Assembly: GCA_016712505.1 (NCBI GenBank)
Contig: JADJQY010000040.1
Span: 62,001-126,000, forward strand
Length of the DNA: 64,000 bases
Direction: 5' to 3'
DNA from: Candidatus Eiseniibacteriota bacterium
Lineage (GTDB): Bacteria; Eisenbacteria; RBG-16-71-46; CAIMUX01
Shown one piece after another: positions 8,732 to 17,048 of this stretch. The notes beneath the pieces are model-generated. The model saw only the letters and a program-made list of their open reading frames with translations, was not told the DNA's origin and did no database searches. Numbering within the stretch: position 1 is the stretch's first letter; every line of letters begins with the position of its first letter. The translations under genes and the position numbers were made by a program.

Positions 8732-11164
8732 TTACCTCCCCACCACGATCTTGCGCGTCGCATCGAGCGCCCCCATCTGGATCCGCGCGAAGTAGACGCC
8801 AGCCGCCACACGACTACCGGAGTCATCTCGCCCGTCCCAACCCACGACGTGCGCTCCGCCATCGACCGACTGATCCTGCACGCGCCGGACACGACGGCCG
8901 GATACATCGACGATGTCGACCACCACCCGGGTCGTTCCCGGCACTTGGTAGGAGATGGTCGTTCCCAGAGTGGTCGGATTTCTGCCCGTACCGAGGACCT
9001 TGCCTCCTCCGGGTTGCAGGTCACCCAGTGGATTCGCCTGCTGGACCGGCCCAGAAGCGCCGGCGTCGTAGTACCCGGTGCGGCGTGCATCGTGCCCCGC
9101 CGCGCCCCACAGGATGTTGCCCGACGCGGCACCCGGCAGATCATAGGTGTGGATGTAACCGTCGTCGGTTGCGACCACGAGTTCCATGTAGCTATCGCTG
9201 TCGATGTTCCCGAGAGCCACGTTTCCGGGTTGTTCGTCAAACACCAGCGGCCAGCCCTTTTTCGCCGTGATCGTGAACGAACTCGTCAGGGTGCTCCAGG
9301 TCACCTCCCAGGCAAACACTGCGCCCTGGTTCGAGACCGCCAGGACTTCCTTGACGCCGTCCGCTTCCAGATCCGCGATCACTGCACTGCCGACCGTTCG
9401 GGCGAAAGCTTCCTCTCGGCGACCCGGGAGGGGGATCGAATCCAAGGCAGCCGCCCGGTAGTGGGTGGAACCGACCTTGTAGAGCACGGACGCACGATTG
9501 GTGGGATCTCCGGACCCGCTGGTTGGATCGTTGCTATTGAGAACCACCATCTCCGGAACGTCACCGCTCGCGCCATTCAACTCGGCCACGGCGGGCATCT
9601 GAACCGGAGCGGACTCGAAGCGCAGGTCCGGGAACGCGCTCGCGTCCCACCACGCACGGTCGGTGCCGTCGGTGCCTTTGAGAACGGTGGAGCGCCACCA
9701 CGATCCGGTGGCGTTGATCCCGACATCGTACTGCGTCCCGCCGCTGAACTTCGCCACCACCGGGGTCGAGAAGTTCGTCCCTCCGGAGATCAGGGTCCTC
9801 GTCCAGTACGAGGTCGCGTCGGTGTTCAGCGCGTAGACCGTTCCGTTCCTCGACGGGTGGATGAGCTCGAGGCTGTTGTCCGAATCCAGATTTCCGACGG
9901 CTGCACCCGCGAAGTTGTACTTCGCCGCGCTGTCACTGCTGAGATCGTGGAACACGGTGTTGCTGTTGCGAAACGCCGAGCCATCGTGCTTGAACACGTA
10001 GAGCGACCCGGTGGGGTAGGAGTTGACGATCACCTCCATCTTGCTGTCCCCTGTCTTGTCGATATCGGCCAGGGTCGCCCCGGCCAGACCACTGCAGGTC
10101 GCATCCCACACCTTCGTCCCGTTCTCGCGCACAGCGTAGATCTTGCCATCACCGTGCGTGCCGACGACCTCGATGTTGCCGTCGGCATCGATGTCGGCCG
10201 CGGCAATTTCCCCGCGGAAGGTTGGAGAGGTGGAGTTCGACGGAACGCTCGGGCTGGGATCATAGAGCAGGCCGTCCGAGTTCGAGGTGGCCGAGGTACC
10301 GTCCCCCTTGAAGGCGGAGAGCACCGTGCCCCCTATCACGATCTCTTCGCCTCCGGAACCGTCCAGGTCGACCAAGGCCACGGAGGTGCCCCATCCCTTG
10401 GGCAGGCGCTTGGGCCAGCCACTGCGCTCCGCCAGGTTCGTCTTCTGGGTCACGCTCTCGCGGATCGGCCCCTTGGTGAAGTTCTGGTCTACGACCGCGA
10501 CCCCGATCTTGTAGGTCGTTCCGGCCACCCGATTGCGTAGAAACTGGGTCGTGGCGTCAGTGGTGAGGTCGGTCGGCACCCAGACATCGGTTCCGGTCGA
10601 GTCGACGTAGAGGCGGTAACCGAGCACGTCGGTCAAGCTCGAGGGGGGCGACCAAGAGACCTTGAGTCCGCTCAGGAGCGGATCGATGGTGATGTTCGAG
10701 ACCTCCTTGGTGTGACCCCACGGGTTGAGGCCCGCGTGGGTCAGGAGGCGTTCCACATCCCCGTTCACCGTCCTTCGCACCGTCAGGGAATCGATCGTCA
10801 TGGTCTTGGCCGGGTTGCAGAACTCGAAGCCTTCCGCCATTGCCCGGTGCTTCCCAGCCCGCAGCGTTCCGGAGAACGTGGTCTTGCAGAGCGACAGACC
10901 CGAGGCCGTCGGCTCCCACATCTTGGCCTCGACGCTGTCCGCCGTCCCGTCGCCGCTGTTCCGGATCGTCGGGAGCAGCCGGTACTTCTGGTCGTTGCTG
11001 CCGCCGCAGCTCGTACAGGTCTGCATGAGGAGGGTCTGGAGGTCGAGGAGCGGAACGAAACGCGGCAAGTGCGGCGCACGGCTTCGGCCATCAGCGATCC
11101 TCCGTACCACGGGATGCGAACCTGTCCCGGGCATAAGCTGGACCGCTGACAAGCATCTTCCCAC
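8732..11164 (-). CDS. FG-GAP/VCBS repeat protein with Fn3-like and FlgD-like domains, apparently N-truncated
   Basis: 810 residues from a GTG at 11164. It opens in a CARDB-like segment (LPTIRNSGDGTADSVEAKMW), then a fibronectin-III-like stretch around VSWSPPSSLTDVLGYRLYV. A long FG-GAP/VCBS beta-propeller follows (VALVDLDGSGGEEIVIGG, AADIDADGNIEVVG, ADLEADGVKEVLAV, GNIDSDSYMELVV). It ends in a FlgD-like tail, VDIVDVSGRRVRRV...GVYFARI...KIVVGR. No signal peptide is present, and the frame hits a stop about 45 bp further up. Related proteins carry these domains behind a protease or other secreted module, so this looks like the C-terminal part of a larger gene. The true start is uncertain. It may be non-functional or depend on an unrecognised start. 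Confidence 0.7.
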   Translation of the reverse strand: MGRCLSAVQLMPGTGSHPVVRRIADGRSRAPHLPRFVPLLDLQTLLMQTCTSCGGSNDQKYRLLPTIRNSGDGTADSVEAKMWEPTASGLSLCKTTFSGTLRAGKHRAMAEGFEFCNPAKTMTIDSLTVRRTVNGDVERLLTHAGLNPWGHTKEVSNITIDPLLSGLKVSWSPPSSLTDVLGYRLYVDSTGTDVWVPTDLTTDATTQFLRNRVAGTTYKIGVAVVDQNFTKGPIRESVTQKTNLAERSGWPKRLPKGWGTSVALVDLDGSGGEEIVIGGTVLSAFKGDGTSATSNSDGLLYDPSPSVPSNSTSPTFRGEIAAADIDADGNIEVVGTHGDGKIYAVRENGTKVWDATCSGLAGATLADIDKTGDSKMEVIVNSYPTGSLYVFKHDGSAFRNSNTVFHDLSSDSAAKYNFAGAAVGNLDSDNSLELIHPSRNGTVYALNTDATSYWTRTLISGGTNFSTPVVAKFSGGTQYDVGINATGSWWRSTVLKGTDGTDRAWWDASAFPDLRFESAPVQMPAVAELNGASGDVPEMVVLNSNDPTSGSGDPTNRASVLYKVGSTHYRAAALDSIPLPGRREEAFARTVGSAVIADLEADGVKEVLAVSNQGAVFAWEVTWSTLTSSFTITAKKGWPLVFDEQPGNVALGNIDSDSYMELVVATDDGYIHTYDLPGAASGNILWGAAGHDARRTGYYDAGASGPVQQANPLGDLQPGGGKVLGTGRNPTTLGTTISYQVPGTTRVVVDIVDVSGRRVRRVQDQSVDGGAHVVGWDGRDDSGSRVAAGVYFARIQMGALDATRKIVVGR

Positions 11165-11469
11165 GGCGCTGGGGGCGTCAAGCCATATCCCGGTCGATTT
11201 CTCAAGTCTTTAACAAGAAAGGGGTTCGCTGCCCCTCCACTCGCTCCCCCGAAGCGCCCGGCTCAGGCGGCCAACCGCCCGATCGTGGGGGCCAACGTCG
11301 CGGCCAGCGTCGTCGGGTGGTTCGCTTGCCTACGCCCCGCGTAGCCGTCGCCTCGTGGACAGATGCCCGTGTTGAACGTCCGCCCGGCGCGAAAGAGAAC
11401 CATGTGACTTCACCCTCTTGCCGGACGAAGCTGAACCCGACGCGGAGACCAGAACCTTCGGCTTTCTCT
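11165..11469. other. Intergenic region, 305 bp, no gene seen
   Basis: It lies between serC and the truncated FG-GAP gene, both on the minus strand. A stop closes the FG-GAP frame at about 11211. A weak AGGGG/CCCCT hairpin lies around 11219-11235. I found no coding sequence or strong terminator. It may mark the deletion that removed the N-terminal part of the FG-GAP gene. Confidence 0.5.
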
Positions 11470-12576
11470 CTACCCGTGCTCCCCGCGGAACTGCTGCATG
11501 AAGCCGACGAGCGCCTGGACCGACTCGAGGGGGACGGCGTTGTAGATCGAGGCGCGCATGCCGCCGACGGAGCGGTGGCCTTTGAGGCCGATGAGGCCGG
11601 CAGCGGTCGATTGCTTGGCGAAGAGGTCCTCGAGTTCGGGGGTGGGGAGACGGAAGGTCACGTTCATCTGTGAGCGGCTGCCGGGTTCGGCGTGGCCGCG
11701 GTAGAAGCCGGCGGAGTCGTCGATGGCGTTGTACAGGATGCGCGCCTTCTCGTCGTTGCGCTTCTTGGCCCAGGTGAGGCCACCAGCCTCGAGCAGGTAC
11801 CGCGCGACCAGTCCGACGATGTAGATCGGAAAACAGGGCGGGGTGTTGAGCAACGAGTCCTTCTCGGCGAACTTCCGGTAGCTCCAGATCTGGGGAACGT
11901 CGCCGCGGCAGCGTTCGAGGGCGGACTGGTGAATCCACACTACGGCGACCCCGGAAGGACCGAGGTTCTTCTGGGCGCCGGCATAAATGACGGCGTGGCG
12001 GTCGAGCTCGATCGGTCGCGAGAGGATGTCGCTCGACATGTCCGCGATCAATGGGACGTGCCCGGGGCCGTTACCGGTGTGGCCGAACTCGGGCGTGCCG
12101 TCGTACTCGGTGCCGTAGATGGTGTTGTTCGAGGTGTAGTGAACGTAGGCCGCCTTGGGGTCGACGGCGACCTGGCCGGACTTCGGCACGTGCTTGTGAT
12201 CGGGACCGCTGGTGTAGAGCTCGCGGGCGTCGCCGAGCTTCTTGGCCTCCTTGAGCGCGGCCTCGCTCCAGCTGCCGGTGGTCACGTACTGCGCGAAACC
12301 GCCCTGGGGGATCAGGTTCATCGGGGCCAGGGCGAACTGGGCCGAGGCGCCGCCCCCCATGAAGAGGACCTTCCATTCCTCGCCCGCCCCGACCAGTGCC
12401 TTCAAGTCCGCGATGGCCTGGAAATGGACCGCCTCGTAGGCCTTGCCGCGGTGGCTGGCCTCCAGGATCGACATGCCGGTGCCCTGGAAGTCGATCAGTT
12501 CACGCTGCACCTGCTCGAGCACGGGGAGCGGAAGGGCGGCGGGTCCGGGATTGAAATTGTGCACGCGGTGCGACAT
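11470..12576 (-). CDS. serC: Phosphoserine aminotransferase
   Basis: This 368-residue PLP enzyme converts 3-phosphohydroxypyruvate and glutamate to phosphoserine in serine synthesis, and can act in B6 synthesis. It begins HNFNPGPAALP, typical of SerC. The phosphate-binding GGGAS is at 74-78, the PLP-binding lysine is K203 in AGAQKNLGPSG, and the C-terminus holds GLKGHRSVGGMRASIYNA, the SerC signature. Length matches the family (about 360). The ATG at 12576 has GTAGGAG upstream. It lies 29 bp after an acyl-CoA dehydrogenase gene on the same strand, so they may be one transcript. No serA or serB is nearby. Assignment is firm. Confidence 0.97.
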   Translation of the reverse strand: MSHRVHNFNPGPAALPLPVLEQVQRELIDFQGTGMSILEASHRGKAYEAVHFQAIADLKALVGAGEEWKVLFMGGGASAQFALAPMNLIPQGGFAQYVTTGSWSEAALKEAKKLGDARELYTSGPDHKHVPKSGQVAVDPKAAYVHYTSNNTIYGTEYDGTPEFGHTGNGPGHVPLIADMSSDILSRPIELDRHAVIYAGAQKNLGPSGVAVVWIHQSALERCRGDVPQIWSYRKFAEKDSLLNTPPCFPIYIVGLVARYLLEAGGLTWAKKRNDEKARILYNAIDDSAGFYRGHAEPGSRSQMNVTFRLPTPELEDLFAKQSTAAGLIGLKGHRSVGGMRASIYNAVPLESVQALVGFMQQFRGEHG

Positions 12577-12605
12577 GGAATCTCCTACGGGCTTTGGGTG
12601 CGCGA

Positions 12606-13799
12606 CTACTGCAACAGATCGCCGATGCGGGAGAGAAGGGGCCGGGTGGCGAGCGACTTCAGTGCGAAGTTGCTCCCCTCTCCGACCCGGCAGACGAACA
12701 TGTCCCGGTGATGGCGAATCAAACCGAATTCGTCCAGGCAGGCGACACCGCCACAGATCTCCATCGCCTGGGTGAGGAGATCGGACGAACGACGCGATAA
12801 CTCGATCTTGACCTTCGCGGCCGACTCGCGGGCCAGCGCCTCGGCGTCATAGCGCCGCAGCAGGTGCATCAGCCAGGTGAGCCCCTGCTCGACCGCGATG
12901 TCCATGTCGAGAAGCACGTCCTGCACCCGCTGGAAACGGCCGATCGGCTTCTCGTCGAACTGGATCCGCTCCTGGGCGTAGTCGCGGCACTTGTCGAGGC
13001 CGAAAGCGAGCGAGGCCATCGAGAGGGCGGCGATGAAGAGGCGACCACCGTTCAGGGTGGTGACCATCACCTTGAATCCTTCGTTCACCTCGCCGAGCAC
13101 GGCGGTATCAGGCACCAGAACGTCGTCGAAGGCGATCGAACCGGTCGAGGACTGGAGCCAGACCTGCTTCCCCTCCATCTCGCCGTAGTGGACACCGGTG
13201 GCATCCATCGGGACGATGAAGCAGGTGGAGCGGTGGCCGGGACGTCCAGCGGGATCGGTGAGGGCGTGGACCACGACATGGCTGGCCCAGCGGGCGTTGG
13301 TCGACCAGCACTTTTCCCCCTTGATGCGCCAGCCGTCTGCGGTGCGGCTGGCGGTGACCTGGGGATTGGCGGCATCCGACCCGCGCCCCGGTTCCGAGAG
13401 ACCGAAGACGAACATCCGGCGGCCGGCGGCGAGGTCGGCCAGATGTGCCTTCTTCTGGTCCGGCGTTCCGAAGAGCTGGAGCGGCTTGGTGCCGAGGCTG
13501 GTCGCGGCGCCCGGCGTGATGGCGACGCTCTGGCTGTAGTAGCCGAGGGCGAGCCCCATCAACACGAGATCGATGTGCGATCCACCCTGCCCGCCAAACT
13601 CCTCCTCCACCGTGAGACCGAAGAGCCCGAGTTCGCCCATGGCCGAAATGGAGGAGGTCGGGACCAGTTCGTGCCCGCGCTCCCAGCGGAGGAGGTTGGG
13701 CGCGATCTCCCGCTCCCCGAAATCGCAGATCGCGCGGTAGAAGTCGAAGCGCTCCTCCTCGAGCAGCGGCTTCAGATACTCATCCATCCTTCGGGCCAT
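12606..13799 (-). CDS. Acyl-CoA dehydrogenase family protein
   Basis: This 397-residue FAD-dependent enzyme of the acyl-CoA dehydrogenase fold is full length for the family. Visible features are the N-terminal helical domain, the FAD/substrate segment FVFGLSEPGRGSDAAN, GEKCWSTNARWASHVVVHA, and the C-terminal helices with QAMEICGGVACLDE. The catalytic-base position is probably the Glu in RVGEGSNF, which replaces the more common YEGT. The ATG at 13799 has TGGAGGAA before it. The substrate chain length cannot be told from sequence. It precedes serC by 29 bp and is separated from the upstream carH-like gene by a strong hairpin, so the regulator need not share its transcript. Confidence 0.88.
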   Translation of the reverse strand: MARRMDEYLKPLLEEERFDFYRAICDFGEREIAPNLLRWERGHELVPTSSISAMGELGLFGLTVEEEFGGQGGSHIDLVLMGLALGYYSQSVAITPGAATSLGTKPLQLFGTPDQKKAHLADLAAGRRMFVFGLSEPGRGSDAANPQVTASRTADGWRIKGEKCWSTNARWASHVVVHALTDPAGRPGHRSTCFIVPMDATGVHYGEMEGKQVWLQSSTGSIAFDDVLVPDTAVLGEVNEGFKVMVTTLNGGRLFIAALSMASLAFGLDKCRDYAQERIQFDEKPIGRFQRVQDVLLDMDIAVEQGLTWLMHLLRRYDAEALARESAAKVKIELSRRSSDLLTQAMEICGGVACLDEFGLIRHHRDMFVCRVGEGSNFALKSLATRPLLSRIGDLLQ

Positions 13800-13923
13800 C
13801 GTTCCTCCAGGCTAGGTCGGTCGCGAACCGCGTCGGCCAGGCCGGCCGCGCGCGGTCGGATAGAGAATCGGCGCTTGCGCTCCGTTTCCCAAGGGGTTCC
13901 GGGCACGGACGAGCTGTCGGGAA

Positions 13924-13968
13924 ACCGGCCCGTTCCGCGGGGCATTCTAGCCCACGGAAAGGGCCGGT
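13924..13968 (-). terminator. Long hairpin downstream of the carH-like gene
   Basis: ACCGGCCC and TTCCG on the left pair with CGGAA and GGGCCGGT on the right, with one internal mismatch and a 17-nt loop. It lies 46 bp after the regulator stop and before the acyl-CoA dehydrogenase. Likely a terminator, without a clear U-run. Confidence 0.6.
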
Positions 13969-14013
13969 CCAACCCGACCGGGTGAGGAGGGAAGGTCTGA
14001 GCGGAATCGCGGG

Positions 14014-14976
14014 TCAGTGTGCGGTGCGGGAGAGTCCCTGACAGTAGAGGTCGAATTCGCGCAGGTCCCCCATCAGCCGGGCACCGGCCACCGTGCGAGC
14101 CCCGGCCCCCCCGATGATCAGTTCGACCCGCTTGGGCAGGAGCTGCCGCAGGCTGGTGAGTTCACGGCTGGTCACCTCCCCGCCGCTGAAGCTGGAAACG
14201 CTGAGCGCGACCGCGGCCGCGCTGATCTCCCGGGCCGTGGAGGCGATCTCGGTCACCGGGACGCCGGTTCCGGCGATCAGAATCCGGCAGCCGGAGGTCG
14301 CGCCGATCAAGGCGGCCATCTGCAGGCCGAATCCGTGGGCGTCGGCGGGGAGGGTGCAGAAGAGAATCAGCGGTCCCCGCGCCCGGTCCTCGAACGGCAG
14401 CCGCGCCACCCGGAGGAAGTCGGCGACCTGCTCGGAGAAGAAGTGCTCGTGTCGGATCTCGTAGGTCCCGGCCTCCCACCCTTCACCCAGCGCGGTCAAA
14501 ACCGGCCCGACGAACTCCGCGCAGAAGCCCACCGGCCCGAGCCGCACCCAGGTGGCATGCAGGAGGTGCTGGATTTCGAAGGAATCGAAGCGGGCCACCG
14601 CGGCCACGCAGGCGTCGTTGTCGGAGAGACTGGCGGACGCGCGGGCAGAGGTACGCCGGGCCACCCCGCGCATTTCCGGGGGCAGCGCCTTGACCAGCGC
14701 GTCAAGCTCTCCATCGGTCGCCGAGACCGCCTCGCGCGCCCGCACCCCGAGTTGCAGGGCGGTCGCTATGCGGCGCAGACGATCAACATGCTCCACCGAG
14801 TAGACGCGGTGACCGGAATTCTTGCGCTCGGGCACGGGAAAGCCGTAGCGGCGTTCCCAGGTCCGCAGCGTGTCGATCGGGATGCCCGTGGCGCGCGAAA
14901 GCGCGCCAATGCTGAGCTTCCCGTTTCCGGTTGCGCCGTTCTCGAGTGCCGGGTCGAAGTTCTCCTGTTCTTCCAT
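14014..14976 (-). CDS. MerR-family regulator with B12-binding domain (CarH/LitR-like)
   Basis: 320 residues. An N-terminal MerR winged helix (about 20-90: LSIGALSRATGIPIDTLRTWERRYGFP) is followed by a helical B12 cap and a C-terminal cobalamin-binding domain (about 200-310). The CarH hallmark W-x9-EH is present as W167, E177, H178. The lower cobalt ligand motif DxHxxG is D212-A-H214-G-F-G217. Known CarH proteins bind adenosylcobalamin and repress in the dark, releasing DNA in light. The upper-ligand His that follows the Trp in Thermus CarH is Glu168 here, so the light response may differ. The ATG at 14976 follows GAGAGATCGCGGC; an upstream start adds only an Arg-rich leader. No carotenoid genes are adjacent, so the target is unknown. 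It is divergent to the gamma-glutamyltransferase. Confidence 0.85.
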   Translation of the reverse strand: MEEQENFDPALENGATGNGKLSIGALSRATGIPIDTLRTWERRYGFPVPERKNSGHRVYSVEHVDRLRRIATALQLGVRAREAVSATDGELDALVKALPPEMRGVARRTSARASASLSDNDACVAAVARFDSFEIQHLLHATWVRLGPVGFCAEFVGPVLTALGEGWEAGTYEIRHEHFFSEQVADFLRVARLPFEDRARGPLILFCTLPADAHGFGLQMAALIGATSGCRILIAGTGVPVTEIASTAREISAAAVALSVSSFSGGEVTSRELTSLRQLLPKRVELIIGGAGARTVAGARLMGDLREFDLYCQGLSRTAH

Positions 14977-15242
14977 GCCGCGATCTCTCAATCTGCGAGA
15001 GGTTGGCCCCACCGCGGTCGGTTCAGGTGCCGGGATAGTAGTTCAGGGATCGTTGCAGGTGGTACGCCTTTCGAGCATCCAGTGTGTTTCCTGGTCGCAA
15101 TTGGGTTTCCTCTCCGCCGAAGCGCGCAGGGGTCGCAGACCGAGGCTCCAGGGACCCCCGCGGGTGTAGATTCCCGGTGCGAGGGGACGGCGGAGCTGCT
15201 TTTATCCCGGACCGGCACCCATCCACTGACCTGGAGACCCCG

Positions 15243-17015
15243 ATGATCATCCGTCCTCCGACGTTTTCCCGCCGCGGCATGGTGGTCGCTTCCGAGCCGT
15301 TGGCCGCCGCCGCCGGTCTGCTGATGCTCGAGCGCGGGGGCCACGCGATCGACGCCGTCATCGCCGCCGGGGCGGTCCTGGCGGTGATCGAGCCGTCGGC
15401 CAGCGGCCTGGGGGGGGACGCGTTCCTCCTGGTTCACGAGGCGGGCAAGGCGGAACCGGTCGCGCTGAATGGAAGCGGTGTTGCCCCGGCGGGACTGACC
15501 GCGGACCGATTCGCCGGCCTCGCGGCGGTTCCGATCCACGGTCCGGCGTCGGCCACCGTCCCGGGTGCGGTCGCCGCCTGGTGGGACGCCCACGCCCGGT
15601 GGGGTCGTCTCCCCTGGCGCGAGGTGCTCGCTCCGGCCCTCCGTCTGGCGCAGGAAGGGTTCGCGGTATCGCTCAAGCTGGCCCGCGCCATCCGCCTCTA
15701 CCGGGAGACGCTCGCCCGGGACCCGGGCTTGGCCTCCCTATACCTGGCGCCCGACGGTCGTCCGCTCCGAGCCGGGGAGACGGTGACTCCCCTCCCGCTG
15801 GCGGGAACGCTCAGCCGCCTTGCGGAGGGGGGGCGAGATTCCTTCTATCATGATGAGACGGCAAATTCTCTCGTATTGGGAGTCGATGCCGCCGGAGGCC
15901 GGATCGGGGCAGCGGACCTGGCCCAGCATCAAAGTGAGTGGTCCACTCCCTATCAACTCGATATCAATCGGCGCAACGAGCTGCCGCTTCTGCTATTCGA
16001 ACAGCCGCTTCCGTCTCAGGGATTGCTCCTCCTGGTCATGCAGGGGCTGCTGGATGCCGCAGAGGAGGCAGCCCCGGGAGGCGATCCGTGGGTGCGGCTG
16101 CACCGGCAGGTCGAGGCGAAGAAAGTCGCCTTTGCCCTCCGGGAGTGCTGCCTCACCGATCCGCGCTTCCTGCCCGTGGCGGCCTCCGAGCTCGTCGCAG
16201 CCCTCTGCTCCGAGGAGACGCTTCGATCGCTGTCGCGCCTGCTGCTGGCCGAGCCGCTTCCGGTCGGGCTCGAGGTGGAGACGGTGCGCGCCTCCCTGCC
16301 GGGATCGGCCCGACGGCTGCTCGACCGAGTCGGCGCCGGTGCCGGAGTGCCCGGACGCCCCGGGTCGGACACGACTTATCTCTGCGCGACCGACGCCGAC
16401 GGAAATGGGGTGGGGATGATCCAGAGCATCTTCCACGTCTGGGGATCCGGGTTCCTCGAACCGCGGACCGGGATCCTGCTCAACAACCGGGCGGTCGGCT
16501 TCTCGCTCGATCCGCGCCATGTGAACTGCCTGCTCCCGGGGAAGCGGACCCTGCACACCCTCAACTCCTACATGATCTACCGCCAGGGTCGCCCCTGGCT
16601 GATCGCCGGCACCCCGGGAGGGGACAACCAGGTCCAGACCAATCTCCAGGTGGTGCAGCACATCCTGCATGGCAGTTCCACCTGGCCTGGCCCAGCCCCG
16701 ATGACGGCCGACCACTGGTCGCAGGCGCGGCGGCTCAGGGTGACGGAGCGACTGCCGGAAGCGGAAGCGCTCGCCGCCGCCCTGGAGGCACCCCGCTGGC
16801 GGCACGACAGCGAGGGGGGGGGGACTGCGGTCCGGATCGAGGCGCGGATGCCGGCCGAGATCCGAAAGCGACTTGCCCGGATGGGCCATCCGGTCGTCCG
16901 GATCGGCCCCTGGGAAGGGAGCGGCTACGTGCAGGCGATCTTCCTTTCTCCAGAGACCGGGTGCATGATCGGGGCGACCGATCCGCGGGGTGAAGGGGCG
17001 GCACTCGGCATCTAG
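15243..17015 (+). CDS. ggt: Gamma-glutamyltransferase family protein
   Basis: This 590-residue Ntn hydrolase of the GGT family cleaves gamma-glutamyl bonds, for example of glutathione. It carries GMVVASEPLAAAAGLLML and GLGGDAFLLVH in the large subunit. The autoprocessing and catalytic threonine is in GSDTTYLCATDADGNGVGMIQS, at T377 followed by T378; the usual TTH is TTY here. Downstream are GSGFLEPRTGILLNNR and AGTPGGDNQVQTNLQVV, matching the small subunit. The ATG at 15243 has CTGGAG before it. No export signal is visible, unlike periplasmic E. coli Ggt, so it may be cytoplasmic. It is divergent to the CarH-like gene across 266 bp. Family firm; substrate not certain. Confidence 0.88.
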   Translation: MIIRPPTFSRRGMVVASEPLAAAAGLLMLERGGHAIDAVIAAGAVLAVIEPSASGLGGDAFLLVHEAGKAEPVALNGSGVAPAGLTADRFAGLAAVPIHGPASATVPGAVAAWWDAHARWGRLPWREVLAPALRLAQEGFAVSLKLARAIRLYRETLARDPGLASLYLAPDGRPLRAGETVTPLPLAGTLSRLAEGGRDSFYHDETANSLVLGVDAAGGRIGAADLAQHQSEWSTPYQLDINRRNELPLLLFEQPLPSQGLLLLVMQGLLDAAEEAAPGGDPWVRLHRQVEAKKVAFALRECCLTDPRFLPVAASELVAALCSEETLRSLSRLLLAEPLPVGLEVETVRASLPGSARRLLDRVGAGAGVPGRPGSDTTYLCATDADGNGVGMIQSIFHVWGSGFLEPRTGILLNNRAVGFSLDPRHVNCLLPGKRTLHTLNSYMIYRQGRPWLIAGTPGGDNQVQTNLQVVQHILHGSSTWPGPAPMTADHWSQARRLRVTERLPEAEALAAALEAPRWRHDSEGGGTAVRIEARMPAEIRKRLARMGHPVVRIGPWEGSGYVQAIFLSPETGCMIGATDPRGEGAALGI

Positions 17016-17048
17016 CCGGGCTCCCTTGCCTGGATCGCAGGGGGATCG

